Below are positions 51,368-60,733 of a DNA stretch of 64,000 nucleotides, in pieces. The position numbers and the translations under genes were made by a program. How positions within the stretch are numbered: the stretch's first letter is position 1; every line of letters starts with the position of its first letter. Source of the stretch: Sphingobium boeckii (GTDB lineage: Bacteria; Pseudomonadota; Alphaproteobacteria; Sphingomonadales; Sphingomonadaceae); the NCBI RefSeq assembly GCF_014199215.1, contig NZ_JACIJC010000005.1, positions 496,001 through 560,000 of the forward strand. Direction: 5' to 3'. The notes under the pieces were generated by a model. The model was not told the DNA's origin. It searched no databases and saw only the letters and a program-made list of their open reading frames with translations.

Positions 51368-53377
51368 TTACACCGCCTGCTGGCGCAACGGGGTTTCCAT
51401 CGCCGGATCGCACCGGTCTTTCGACGGATTGGAGATTACACGAATGCCGAAGCCCGGCTCATCCGACACGGTTTGCGACGCTTGCGCGGCGTGCGGATCG
51501 GACGCGGGAAAAATGCCGCTCTGACCAAGCCGTTCACCGATATCATTGCGCGACGTGACCATCACGATCACGGGAGACAGGAGCAACCCGGCCATGATCG
51601 GCACGAGCCAGATCGTGCCATCCACGCCCGTGGCAAGCGCGGCGAACATCAGCGCGCCGACCCCCATATGCCAGCGATAGTCGCGCGCAGCGTCCCGCAA
51701 CGATATCCCGTCCGCATCGCGGCGTTGCGCGGACCAGCCGCTGGCCTGGCCGCGCAGGATATCAATGATGGAGAGCGTCTGCGACACCATGGTGAGCGGC
51801 GCGACCAGGATGGACAGCGGCACTTCGAACATCATGCTGCGCACGATCGGGCGTGCGCCGCCAAGTCTCTCTCGCCTTTCGCGGTCCATCATCAGCAACG
51901 CGAGAGACAGGATTTTTGGCAGGAAAAGCAAAATGCCGGTCAACAGTAGCGGCCAGCCGGAAAAGCCGGGCGGATCGGTCAGTCCCAGCATATACAGCAG
52001 CGTCGTCATGGTCAGGATCGACCAGAGCGGCGCGGTCAGATAAGCGGACGCGCCCATCAAAAGCTGCAACCGGTTGATCCAGTGAAATCCGGCCCCGCCG
52101 AGCAGGCGCAGATGCTGGAGATTGCCCTGGCACCAGCGGCGATCACGCACGGCAAAGTCGCTCAAGGTCGGCGGAAACTCTTCATGGCTGCCATCGACCA
52201 TCGCGATCATGTGCGCCGCCCATCCCCGGCGGCGCATCAAGGCCGCCTCCACCATGTCGTGACTCATGACATGGCCGCCAAATGGCTCAGGGCCGGTCAA
52301 TTCAGGCAGGCCGCAGCTATCGGCGAAGGCCCGGATGCGCAGAATGGCATTATGCCCCCAAAAGGTCGCTTCCGCGCCCGACCACCATATCTGGCCGGCG
52401 CTGGCGATCGGACCATAAGCGGCAGAAGCGAATTGCTGCCAGCGCGCGAAGAGCGTGCGACCGTTGATCACGCTGGGGATGGTCTGGATCAGGCCGACGC
52501 CGGGGCTGCGGTCCATCATAGAGGCGAGCCGCATCATCGCCCGCCCGGTCATCAGACTGTCCGCGTCCAGCACGATCATATAATCATAGCCACCGCCGAA
52601 GCGACACACCCATTCTGCGATATTCCCCGGTTTGCGCGCCGTATTCGCCAAGCGCCGGCGATAATATAGCGGCACGGGACTGACGTGCTTCACCTCCCGA
52701 TAAGCGGCATATTCCGCAGCCTCGGCCTGAACACCCGAATCGCTCAGGATGAAGAAATCGAACATGTCGCCCGCGCCAGTCTCTCCGACCGAAGCGGTCA
52801 TCGTCCGGATGCGGGCGAATAAAGGCGTCACGTCTTCATTGTAGACCGGTATCAGCACTGCGGTTCGCTTGCGTGGCATCGGTGGATGGGCATTGTCGGC
52901 CGCGCCCCATCCACGCTGCCCGGCAAGCACGACAAAACCCGCTACCGCGTTGAAGAAGCCGAAGGCGATCCAGCAGAACAGGCTGAAAAATAGCAGGAAC
53001 AGCCCGGCATCGAGCAAAGACGTGCCGTCTTCGGTCAATGGTCGGCCCATCTCGGAAGCGGCCAGCAGTCCCACGGCGAGGGTACCGAGGACCAGCAGCA
53101 GCCGCCTTTCGAGCATTCCTTCGGGCGAGGTCACCACCTGGCGGCCCGGCATTGGCAGCTTGTGAAACGACTGGATGGGCATATGCAAAGGAGCGCCATC
53201 GGGCAGATCGGACGGTGTCGATGATCTGCACGCACTAGTGCTGACCAGAGGGGCTGCTTTCACGGCATCAGCGGAAATCGTGTTCAGCAACGCAACCCAA
53301 TCCTTGTCCAGGCGCGCATCGTGCGCAGGCCATGGCACCCTCTCCGCCGGCTGCTTACGAGCCGTTGTGTTTTTCAA
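51368..53377 (-). CDS. mdoH: Glucans biosynthesis glucosyltransferase H (OpgH/MdoH)
   Basis: A 669-residue inner-membrane glucosyltransferase building the backbone of osmoregulated periplasmic glucans from UDP-glucose. The GT2 domain has AVLIPVYNED, FFILSDSG, IVLDADSLMTGRAM and the late RRWCQGNLQHL motif. About seven membrane helices flank it. The TTG start at 53377 has AGGA just upstream and lies 41 bases after the mdoG stop; MPIQSF at 53182 is a shorter option. The reading frame before residue 66 is low in hydrophobics, as in other OpgH N-termini. Confidence 0.93.
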   Translation of the reverse strand: MKNTTARKQPAERVPWPAHDARLDKDWVALLNTISADAVKAAPLVSTSACRSSTPSDLPDGAPLHMPIQSFHKLPMPGRQVVTSPEGMLERRLLLVLGTLAVGLLAASEMGRPLTEDGTSLLDAGLFLLFFSLFCWIAFGFFNAVAGFVVLAGQRGWGAADNAHPPMPRKRTAVLIPVYNEDVTPLFARIRTMTASVGETGAGDMFDFFILSDSGVQAEAAEYAAYREVKHVSPVPLYYRRRLANTARKPGNIAEWVCRFGGGYDYMIVLDADSLMTGRAMMRLASMMDRSPGVGLIQTIPSVINGRTLFARWQQFASAAYGPIASAGQIWWSGAEATFWGHNAILRIRAFADSCGLPELTGPEPFGGHVMSHDMVEAALMRRRGWAAHMIAMVDGSHEEFPPTLSDFAVRDRRWCQGNLQHLRLLGGAGFHWINRLQLLMGASAYLTAPLWSILTMTTLLYMLGLTDPPGFSGWPLLLTGILLFLPKILSLALLMMDRERRERLGGARPIVRSMMFEVPLSILVAPLTMVSQTLSIIDILRGQASGWSAQRRDADGISLRDAARDYRWHMGVGALMFAALATGVDGTIWLVPIMAGLLLSPVIVMVTSRNDIGERLGQSGIFPASDPHAAQASQTVSDEPGFGIRVISNPSKDRCDPAMETPLRQQAV

Positions 53378-53417
53378 CCGTCCTGATGCGAAAGCGTTCC
53401 GAACTCTCCGGAAAACT

Positions 53418-54938
53418 TCATGAAAGCTGATAGATGAGCGTTTCGGTCAGCGCATCCCCGCCCTTCTGGAGAAAGGCCCGAATATCAACCGGTCCGTCGC
53501 GTCCGCGTTCCACATCGACGATCATCCGCCAGCAATTGACGAGACCGTCGATCGGATAGCAGCCGGTGTTGAGCAGCCTCCCATTGGCGACATCGACGAC
53601 GGGCTTCACAGTGCTTCTGCCGCCAAGCCCCGCGAAACGCGGCCCTTCGAAATCGATCACTATCTTTGCGGCATTGGCCTGAGGCGGCTGCCCTGGCACA
53701 CCCCCCTGCCCGGTCCAGCAATTGATGACATGCGCGACTGAAAGCGGCTCGGGCTCGGTGCCAATCCAGCGCATCCGATAGTCATAGGCCAGGCGCTGCC
53801 CCGCGCTGGCACCAGCCGCGGGTGTCCAGAAAGCAACGATATTGTCGGCATATTCGGTCGTGGTCGGGATTTCATACAGCGTCACCGCCCCGTGGCCCCA
53901 ATCGCCCTGCGGCTCGATCCACAGGCTCGGCCGCTTTTCATTGAAGATCGCGTCGTCCTGATAATGATCGAATTGGCGATCCCGCTGCAAAAGCCCGAAA
54001 CCGCGTGGTGCGGCGGCGGCGAAACTGTTCACCTTGGGCTGCGGCGGATTGACCAACGGCCGCCAGATGCGCTCGCCCGAAGCCATGCGGATCGCAAGGC
54101 CGTCGGAATCGTGGATCTCCGGCCGCCAGTCGCGCGCCTGCGTTCGATTGCCCTCGCCATACCAGAACATGCTGGTGAGGGGGGCGATCCCGATCCGCAC
54201 CACCGACTGCCGCATATGCACGACCATGCTCACATCCTGCACCGTCTCATCGGTGCCCTGCCGGTTGATGAAGCGATAGGCACCCGTCGCGCTTGGACTG
54301 TCGAGCAAGGCGTAGACGATGATCGCACCGCCCTCCCCGCGCTCCAGCCAGAAATCCGTGAATTCCGGAAACTCCTCAGGTCCGCTCATCCCCGTGTTGA
54401 TCGCCAGCCCGCGTGCGGAAAGGCCATATTGGTGGAGCGGCCCCGCGGCGCGGAAATAGGACGCCCCCTGAAAAGCCATCCAATCCCCTACACCGCCCTT
54501 GTTCATGAAGCGGAAGCCCGAAAATCCTCCGGTCTGCCCCATGGCGCTCATGGGATGGCGTGCCGGAATCTCGTAAAGCGAAGGGCTATAGGCCAGGCGC
54601 TGCGCCATGCCGGATTCGGTCACCGATATGGAAACCGGGTGTCGGGCATTCTTGGTCAGCGGGAAGAAACGGGTCGCGCTATTGTCATCATGCTCGCGCC
54701 AAAGCGCGCGATCCGCGCGAAATTGCACCTGTCCGGCGGCATCGTAATTCATCGTCTCGATCAGGGGCGACGGTTTTGGCGATGCCTGCCAGGGGCGACG
54801 GGAAAGATCGAGTGCGCGTTGCTGCAAGATATCCCAGGAAAAGGGTGTCGCTTTGCCGACCGCGGGCATCAACGCCGATGTCCGCATGGCGACGGCCAAT
54901 GCTACGAGCCCGGCAATCGCTTCGCGTCGTGTCGTCAT
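53418..54938 (-). CDS. Glucan biosynthesis protein, OpgG/OpgD family, with Tat-like signal
   Basis: A 506-residue periplasmic protein required for glucan synthesis. The N-terminus MTTRREAIAGLVALAVAM contains TRR followed by a hydrophobic core, a Tat-type signal as in OpgD rather than the Sec signal of OpgG. Family segments include GFRFMNKGG, SYFRAAGPLHQYGLSARGLAI and SLWIEPQGDWGHGAVTLYEIPT. ATG at 54938 with GAGGTGA upstream. It precedes mdoH on the same strand, matching opgGH or opgDH order. Confidence 0.88.
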   Translation of the reverse strand: MTTRREAIAGLVALAVAMRTSALMPAVGKATPFSWDILQQRALDLSRRPWQASPKPSPLIETMNYDAAGQVQFRADRALWREHDDNSATRFFPLTKNARHPVSISVTESGMAQRLAYSPSLYEIPARHPMSAMGQTGGFSGFRFMNKGGVGDWMAFQGASYFRAAGPLHQYGLSARGLAINTGMSGPEEFPEFTDFWLERGEGGAIIVYALLDSPSATGAYRFINRQGTDETVQDVSMVVHMRQSVVRIGIAPLTSMFWYGEGNRTQARDWRPEIHDSDGLAIRMASGERIWRPLVNPPQPKVNSFAAAAPRGFGLLQRDRQFDHYQDDAIFNEKRPSLWIEPQGDWGHGAVTLYEIPTTTEYADNIVAFWTPAAGASAGQRLAYDYRMRWIGTEPEPLSVAHVINCWTGQGGVPGQPPQANAAKIVIDFEGPRFAGLGGRSTVKPVVDVANGRLLNTGCYPIDGLVNCWRMIVDVERGRDGPVDIRAFLQKGGDALTETLIYQLS

Positions 54939-55047
54939 CGTCACCTCGTCAATACGCCCCAATGGGGCGCGTAGCCCAACGCATTCGCCCGCAATTGGCT
55001 CCACAGAGCCCGCCATCGCTGAGCAATCGGATCGCTGCGCAGCGCGC

Positions 55048-55464
55048 TTATTTCACGCGCGTCCAGATCTGCGATTTGCAGAAAAGGCCTGCAAAGAGGC
55101 ATCCCGTTCCCTTGATCATATCGTTGTTCATGGCCCTGATCGTCCCGGAAAAGGTTTTGCCGATGTCCGGCACGAAGACCCGGCCGTGCCAGACTCCCTT
55201 TTCATCCTTCCTGAAATCCTCGAACAACTGCCGGCCGATCAGATTGGGTGTGCCCGCCGCGCGCGCATCGGCCTTGGCCTTGTCGCTTGCCCAGATAATC
55301 GTGCCACAGACGCTCTTTCCACACCGGTGCGCCTGGACATGGACATTGTTTTTTTTATTGCGCCACACGCCCTGCGTCAGTTGATCATCGTCTATCGCGG
55401 GCGCGGCAAGAGCGACCTGCATCAGCAAAGCCATCGCAGGGACCAATGAAAGAGTGAAACGCAT
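55048..55464 (-). CDS. DUF2147-type secreted protein
   Basis: A 138-residue protein with signal peptide (MRFTLSLVPAMALLMQVALA) and the DUF2147 pattern (GVWRNKKNNVHVQAHRCGKSVCGTI; FEDFRKDEKGVWHGRVFVPD; GCLFAGLFCKSQIWTRVK). Four cysteines near CGKSVCG and CLFAGLFC suggest disulfides. Function unknown in the family. Reads away from tRNA-Val. Confidence 0.85.
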   Translation of the reverse strand: MRFTLSLVPAMALLMQVALAAPAIDDDQLTQGVWRNKKNNVHVQAHRCGKSVCGTIIWASDKAKADARAAGTPNLIGRQLFEDFRKDEKGVWHGRVFVPDIGKTFSGTIRAMNNDMIKGTGCLFAGLFCKSQIWTRVK

Positions 55465-55531
55465 CGGCTGCTCCTGGGGCACGAATCGCAACATCACAAT
55501 TGTGGCGATTTGATCCTATAGGAGAAAAGCG

Positions 55532-55606
55532 TGGTGGGCGCGGCAAGGATTGAACTTGCGACCCCACCCGTGTGAAGGGTGTGCTCTACCACTGAGCTAC
55601 GCGCCC
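55532..55606 (-). tRNA. tRNA-Val (CAC)
   Basis: A 75-base tRNA. Acceptor GGGCGCG pairs with CGCGCCC, discriminator A, CCA encoded. D-arm AGCTCAGTGGTAGAGC; anticodon stem CACCC/GGGTG with loop TTCACAC (anticodon CAC, decoding GTG); T-arm GTTCAATCC. Confidence 0.96.
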
Positions 55607-55693
55607 ACGCTTTTTCCGGGGAGTTGGTCACTCCTCGACGCCGCCGGTCATGGCGGAAGCGGGTCCATATCGAAGGATGATGCGCCCCGCAAC

Positions 55694-55725
55694 AAAAAGA
55701 AAAGGCGGTGCCTAAGCCCCGCCTT
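55694..55725 (-). terminator. Intrinsic terminator downstream of hupB
   Basis: The stem AAGGCGG/CCGCCTT with a 10-base loop (55702-55708 and 55719-55725) is followed on the minus strand by TTCTTTTTG, a clear U tract. It lies about 110 bases after the hupB stop and before tRNA-Val. A second stem (55790-55797 with 55811-55818) lies closer to hupB but has no T run. Confidence 0.75.
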
Positions 55726-55834
55726 GTTCAGACCGCTCTTGACCGACATCGAGGATGTCCTGCCGCCCAAAGAGAGTCGGGATGCTCATCCGGCGGGTGC
55801 CCGTAAGGACGACCCGCCGAACGAAAACATCAGA

Positions 55835-56107
55835 TCAGTTCACAGCGTCCTTCAAGCCCTTCCCGGCCTTGAACTTCGGCTGGCTCGAAGCCTTGATGGT
55901 CATCGGCTCGCCGGTGCGCGGATTGCGGCCGGTCGATGCTTTGCGCTTCGAAACCGAGAAAGTGCCAAATCCGACCAGACGGACTTCGTCACCTTTTTTC
56001 AGAGCGCCGGTCACCGAATCGAAAACGGCTTCCACCGCTTTGCTGGCGTCGCTCTTGCTCAGGCCCGATGCATCGGCGACTGCGCCGATGAGCTCTTGCT
56101 TGTTCAT
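55835..56107 (-). CDS. hupB: DNA-binding protein HU
   Basis: A 90-residue histone-like nucleoid protein. The opening MNKQELIGAVADASGLSKSDA, mid VRLVGFGTFSVSKRKA and the DNA-contact arm GRNPRTGEPMTI are all canonical for HU-beta. It binds and bends DNA without sequence preference. ATG at 56107 gives the exact family length; an upstream in-frame ATG at 56212 lies in the promoter region. Its position after lon is conserved in many proteobacteria. Confidence 0.96.
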   Translation of the reverse strand: MNKQELIGAVADASGLSKSDASKAVEAVFDSVTGALKKGDEVRLVGFGTFSVSKRKASTGRNPRTGEPMTIKASSQPKFKAGKGLKDAVN

Positions 56108-56167
56108 GCCCTGGGAACCCCCTAGATTTGTGGTTGCTTCAATTGGTCGGCATAGTGCCGGCGCGTA

Positions 56168-56196
56168 GTTGAAGCCGACCATTGCAAGGCTGTCAA
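56168..56196 (-). promoter_or_regulatory. Candidate housekeeping promoter of hupB
   Basis: On the minus strand a perfect TTGACA (56191-56196) is followed after 17 bases by TTCAAC (56168-56173), a weak -10. It lies 61 bases upstream of the HU ATG, inside the 153-base lon-hupB gap. Confidence 0.4.
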
Positions 56197-56260
56197 AGTA
56201 AAACAGTCCCAATTCGCCTATTTTCCGGGCGAAAACGGACTTTTTTTACGCTGCAACTGC

Positions 56261-58666
56261 TCAGTGACGAACCGCTTCTCCCTCTCCGGCGGCCACAGGG
56301 GGATGATGAGGCGGCTGCGCCGCGAGTTCATCTGCCTCGGTCCAGTCGATTGCTTCGAGCGAGTCGGTCAACGCCAGTGCCAGAACTTCATCGACATGCT
56401 TGACCGGAATGATCTTCAAACCGTCTTTGATGTTCTGCGGAATCTCGGCAAGATCCTTCTCATTTTCCGCAGGGATCAAAACCGTGGTGATGCCCCCGCG
56501 CAGCGCCGCGAGCAGCTTTTCCTTCAATCCGCCGATCGGCAAGACCCGGCCACGCAGCGTCACCTCGCCCGTCATCGCCACATCGCGCCGCACTGGAATC
56601 CCCGTCAGCGTGGAGATGATCGCGGTGACCATGCCGATGCCGGCGGATGGGCCATCCTTGGGAACAGCGCCCTCGGGCAGATGGATATGGATATCCTTGC
56701 GCGCAAACAGGCTTGGCTTGATGCCATAAGCGGGCGCGCGGGCACGCACGAAGGAAAATGCGGCCTGGATCGACTCATTCATCACTTCGCCAAGCTTGCC
56801 AGTGGTTTTCACCTGCCCCTTGCCGAGCACGGTGACCGCCTCGATCGTCAGCAATTCGCCGCCGACCTCGGTCCAGGCCAGGCCCGTCACCGCACCGATC
56901 TGATTTTCCTCTTCGCCCAGACCGTGACGGAATTTCTCCACGCCTGCGAATTCGGAGATGTTATCCGGCGTGATCGTCACGCTCGTCGCCTTGCCTTCAA
57001 GGATACGGCGGAGCGCCTTGCGCGCCAGTTTGGCGATCTCGCGCTCCAATGTGCGGACGCCCGCCTCACGCGTATATTTCTGGATCAGCGCACGGAGCCC
57101 CTCGTCCGTCAGCTCGAACTCATGATCCTTCAGGCCATGCGCCTCGATCTGCTTGGGCAGAAGGTGCATCTTCGCGATTTCGAGCTTTTCGTCCTCGGTA
57201 TAGCCCTCCAGACGGATGATCTCCATGCGATCGAGCAACGGCTGCGGCAGGTTGAGCGAATTTGCCGTACATACGAACATCACGTCCGAAAGATCGATGT
57301 CGATCTCCAGATAATGATCCTGGAACTTCGAATTCTGTTCGGGGTCCAGCACTTCGAGCAGTGCCGATGCCGGGTCGCCACGAAAATCCTGACCCAGCTT
57401 GTCGATTTCATCGAGCAGGAACAGCGGATTGGACGCGCCCGCCTTTTTCAGATTGCTGACGATCTTGCCAGGCAGCGAACCGATATAGGTCCGGCGATGG
57501 CCCCGAATTTCGGCCTCGTCACGCACACCGCCGAGCGACTGGCGGATGAATTCGCGCCCGGTCGCCTTGGCGATCGATTTCCCCAGCGAGGTCTTGCCGA
57601 CGCCCGGAGGACCAACGAGACACAGGATCGGGCCTTTCAATTTGTTGGTGCGTGCCTGGACCGCCAGATATTCGACGATCCGGTCTTTCACTTTTTCAAG
57701 CGCATAATGGTCTTCGTCCAGCACCGCCTGCGCCGCCGCGATATCCTTTTTCAGCTTCGATTTCTTGCCCCAGGGCAAGCCCAGCAGCACATCGAGATAA
57801 TTGCGCACCACCGTCGCCTCGGCGGACATGGGGGCCATCGTCTTGAGCTTCTTCAACTCCGCGGTCGCCTTGATGCGCGCTTCCTTGGAGAGCTTGAGCG
57901 TCGCAATCTTCTGAGTGAGCTCGCTCAGCTCATCGCCGTCGCCATCGTCACCCTCATTGCCAAGCTCGCGCTGGATCGCCTTCAATTGCTCGTTCAGATA
58001 ATATTCGCGCTGGGTTTTCTCCATCTGCCGCTTGACCCGGCTGCGGATTTTCTTCTCCACCTGCAGCACGCCCAATTCGCCTTCCATGAAGGCGAATGCC
58101 ATTTCGAGACGCCGTGACGGATCAAGCTCGACCAGCAGCGCCTGCTTGTCCGAAACCTTGACCGAGATATTGGACGCGACCGAATCGGCGAGACGCGACG
58201 CATCCTCTATCTCGCCAAGCTGCACGGCCGTTTCGGCAGGTAGCTTCTTGTTGAGCTTGGCATAATTTTCAAACTGTTCGATCACCGAGCGCATCAGCCC
58301 CTGAACCTCGGTGCCTTCGGCCTCGCGCTCAGCGATCAGCGTCACTGTCGCAGTGGCGTGGCCCTCTGCTTCGTCCAGCGTCTCCAGCGTCGCGCGCTGC
58401 TTGCCCTCCACGAGAACGCGCACGGTGCCGTCCGGCAGCTTGAGCAATTGCAGGACGGTGGCGATGACGCCCATGTCATACAGATCGTCGCGCTGGGGAT
58501 CGTCTTCCGCAGGATCGAGCTGCGCCACGAGGAAAATTTCCTTGTCCGCCTCCATCGCCCGTTCAAGCGCCACCACGGACCGGTCACGCCCGACAAAAAG
58601 CGGCACAATCATGTTGGGAAAAACGACGATATCGCGCAGCGGCAGAACAGGATAGGCTTTGGTCAT
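56261..58666 (-). CDS. lon: Endopeptidase La (ATP-dependent Lon protease)
   Basis: An 801-residue cytosolic ATP-dependent protease. The N-domain (about 1-200, opening [20 protein letters not shown]) is followed by the AAA+ module (Walker [11 protein letters not shown] near 350, Walker [10 protein letters not shown]) and protease domain with catalytic Ser in PKDGPSAGI and Lys in [13 protein letters not shown]. Removes misfolded and regulatory proteins. ATG at 58666 has GGAGAG upstream. Preceded by a sigma-32-type promoter (58710-58737). Confidence 0.97.
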   Translation of the reverse strand: MTKAYPVLPLRDIVVFPNMIVPLFVGRDRSVVALERAMEADKEIFLVAQLDPAEDDPQRDDLYDMGVIATVLQLLKLPDGTVRVLVEGKQRATLETLDEAEGHATATVTLIAEREAEGTEVQGLMRSVIEQFENYAKLNKKLPAETAVQLGEIEDASRLADSVASNISVKVSDKQALLVELDPSRRLEMAFAFMEGELGVLQVEKKIRSRVKRQMEKTQREYYLNEQLKAIQRELGNEGDDGDGDELSELTQKIATLKLSKEARIKATAELKKLKTMAPMSAEATVVRNYLDVLLGLPWGKKSKLKKDIAAAQAVLDEDHYALEKVKDRIVEYLAVQARTNKLKGPILCLVGPPGVGKTSLGKSIAKATGREFIRQSLGGVRDEAEIRGHRRTYIGSLPGKIVSNLKKAGASNPLFLLDEIDKLGQDFRGDPASALLEVLDPEQNSKFQDHYLEIDIDLSDVMFVCTANSLNLPQPLLDRMEIIRLEGYTEDEKLEIAKMHLLPKQIEAHGLKDHEFELTDEGLRALIQKYTREAGVRTLEREIAKLARKALRRILEGKATSVTITPDNISEFAGVEKFRHGLGEEENQIGAVTGLAWTEVGGELLTIEAVTVLGKGQVKTTGKLGEVMNESIQAAFSFVRARAPAYGIKPSLFARKDIHIHLPEGAVPKDGPSAGIGMVTAIISTLTGIPVRRDVAMTGEVTLRGRVLPIGGLKEKLLAALRGGITTVLIPAENEKDLAEIPQNIKDGLKIIPVKHVDEVLALALTDSLEAIDWTEADELAAQPPHHPPVAAGEGEAVRH

Positions 58667-58709
58667 AAACTCTCCGGCAGCACCCCGACGGCGCGGCTCA
58701 TACCTTCTT

Positions 58710-58737
58710 ATATGGGGTCGATCGCGATTGCATCAAT
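58710..58737 (-). promoter_or_regulatory. Sigma-32 (heat shock) type promoter of lon
   Basis: On the minus strand CCCCATAT (58710-58717) is preceded by a 13-base spacer and ATTGATG (58731-58737), close to the RpoH consensus CTTGAAA-N13-CCCCATNT. The start of transcription would fall near 58703, leaving a leader of about 36 bases. Fits lon being a heat-shock gene. Confidence 0.6.
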
Positions 58738-58801
58738 CGCCATGCGTGAAAGATGAATTTCCGGCAATGGATTCGCGGTGCCTGCCAGCAGAAATTCGGG
58801 T

Positions 58802-59749
58802 TCAGCCGCCCATCAGCTTATAGAATCCCAGGCGGCCAGCCAAGCGGCGGATTCTGAATTTCCGCTCGAATTTCGCGCGCGGGTAAATTTCATAACCACG
58901 GCCATCGCTTTTTGCCGAAAGATCGCGCGGCTGGCTGAACAGCCCGGCCTTTTCCGCATCGACAAGCCAGGTCTTGGCCACGCCCCCTGCGTGCAGGCAT
59001 TTGGCCGTCGACAGATCGATATCCTTCAAGACCGCAACGCCGCTCTTGCCGGCCTTGCGCGCCAGACGAGACGCAAGCCCGTTGTCGAAACAGCGCCAAG
59101 CCTCCGGATTGAGATGCGCGCCGCCCTGTTTCAAAGCAAGCGCCGCCCAGACGATCGACTCGACGTGCATGGAATGGGCGGGAAGATTGGCGCCGCCGAT
59201 CTGCCCCAGCATCTCTTCCAGATAGTCCCAATCCACTGCCCGCGTCTGGCACACGCCGATATCGGTGTGATCCGCCATAGTCACGCCGGCCTCAAAGGCC
59301 GTCCGCACGACATCTTCTGGCAAAAGGCAATTGGGGCGCTGCCACATCAGCAAAATGCCGGTTTCAGGCGTCGGCTCAAACGCAAAACGATTGGGGAAAT
59401 AGACATCGGGATCGATGATGATCATCTCGGCCCCCGGCGCGGAGAAGAGCGCCGGATCGGTCACCTTGCGCCAGCAGGGGTGGCCATTCCGGAACTCACG
59501 GATGGCGGGGTAATCAGCGAAATAAGCCTCGGCACGCCGATCGGCTTCGGCCTTGCCATGCACCTCCCAGAGACTCTCTCGCTCAGGATCGATTGATTTC
59601 AGCGCTTCATCGATCGCGCTGACGTTGTCCGGCCCGTCCGTGATGATGACAAGTCTGATAGGTTCGGCGCCGTTGCGTATCAGGCTGGCCAGGCACGAAC
59701 GTGCATAGCTGAGCGAGCGAGCCCCCATGACACAATAAACGTGGCGCAA
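58802..59749 (-). CDS. Putative glycosyltransferase (nucleotide-diphospho-sugar transferase fold)
   Basis: A 315-residue soluble protein. N-terminal strand-helix YCVMGARSLSYARSCLASLI and VIITDGPDNVSA resemble GT-A sugar transferases, and a DxD-like metal site may be IIIDPDVYF. Later CFDNGLASRLARKAG and KCLHAGGVAKTW. No signal or membrane helix. Sits between lon and clpX, an unusual place. Sugar and acceptor unknown; the family is inferred from the fold pattern. Confidence 0.65.
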   Translation of the reverse strand: MRHVYCVMGARSLSYARSCLASLIRNGAEPIRLVIITDGPDNVSAIDEALKSIDPERESLWEVHGKAEADRRAEAYFADYPAIREFRNGHPCWRKVTDPALFSAPGAEMIIIDPDVYFPNRFAFEPTPETGILLMWQRPNCLLPEDVVRTAFEAGVTMADHTDIGVCQTRAVDWDYLEEMLGQIGGANLPAHSMHVESIVWAALALKQGGAHLNPEAWRCFDNGLASRLARKAGKSGVAVLKDIDLSTAKCLHAGGVAKTWLVDAEKAGLFSQPRDLSAKSDGRGYEIYPRAKFERKFRIRRLAGRLGFYKLMGG

Positions 59750-59938
59750 AGATCATTCTCCGAGACGAGAGGGTCGCAGCAAGGTCTAGCTTGCATTTAA
59801 GCCCTTAAACCAGAATTCTTGAACGAAATCATTGTCATTCTTGCGTATTGGCGCATTAAGCAGGGAACGCGCGTCGCGCCCTCGCTAACCGCTGAACAAT
59901 GGGCGCATGGAATGATCCGGCCCTTCGGGAGACACTGA

Positions 59939-60691
59939 TTGCCAAATGTGCTGATCATGACTGCCACGATATCGCCTCCGGCTGGAGCACCGGGATTAAC
60001 CCGTATAGATCCTTCAGTCAGGCTCGAGGATTATCGCCAGGCTCTGGATCATTATCTGCAATTTATCGGTCGTGGCCTAGATCGCATCATATTTGCCGAC
60101 AACTCCAATTCGGAAATAGATATCCTGCGATCATTGGTGCGGGAAAAAGGGCTGACGGATCGGATGGATTTCATTATCTATCCAGGTTTGGATTATCCGC
60201 CTGCTTATGGCCGATGTTACGGAGAAATGCGGCTTCTTGATACGGTCATGGCCAGCCAGAGTGTCCAGAATTTGCCTGACGATGCTATTTTTTGGAAGGT
60301 CACTGGTCGCTACAAAGTCATCAATCTTCAGCAAATGTTGAAAACCATTCCACGAGATACCGAGCTTTATTGCGACCTGCGCGGCGGGAAGAGCCCTTGG
60401 TTCGATATGCGCGTGATGGCATGGACCAAGGCTGGCTTCGAACGCTCGCTCAGCGGATTTTATAGCGAGATCAGGGAAGACCTCAATCGAGGCCGACCGG
60501 GCGAAGAAACTGCGTTCAATCGTATCATACCACGGATCGGCTCAACGCGGGCGCGACTGACACTGGCGCGTGAGCCGCTGATCGACGGCGTACGCGCGTT
60601 TGACAACAAAAACTGGAGCCGAGGCCGGCAACGGATTGTCTATTACATACGGCAAGCGCAGAGGCTGGCATTCGGCAAAATCATTGCCTGA
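59939..60691 (+). CDS. Uncharacterised protein, possibly glycosyltransferase-like, AT-rich
   Basis: A 250-residue protein not recognised with confidence. It opens LPNVLIMTATI, has DRIIFADNSNS, DFIIYPGLDYPPAYGRCYGEM and FWKVTGRYKVINL, consistent with a nucleotide-sugar-binding fold, and a basic C-terminus. TTG start at 59939 with GGGAG about 8 bases upstream. Part of the gene (60061-60240) counts to about 47% GC, well below its neighbours, and codon use is accordingly mixed. It is on the opposite strand to clpX and lon. Probably acquired horizontally. Confidence 0.6.
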   Translation: MPNVLIMTATISPPAGAPGLTRIDPSVRLEDYRQALDHYLQFIGRGLDRIIFADNSNSEIDILRSLVREKGLTDRMDFIIYPGLDYPPAYGRCYGEMRLLDTVMASQSVQNLPDDAIFWKVTGRYKVINLQQMLKTIPRDTELYCDLRGGKSPWFDMRVMAWTKAGFERSLSGFYSEIREDLNRGRPGEETAFNRIIPRIGSTRARLTLAREPLIDGVRAFDNKNWSRGRQRIVYYIRQAQRLAFGKIIA

Positions 60692-60733
60692 CGCTGACGA
60701 TTGACATGGCCATCGCCAGGGTCAGGCTCGATT

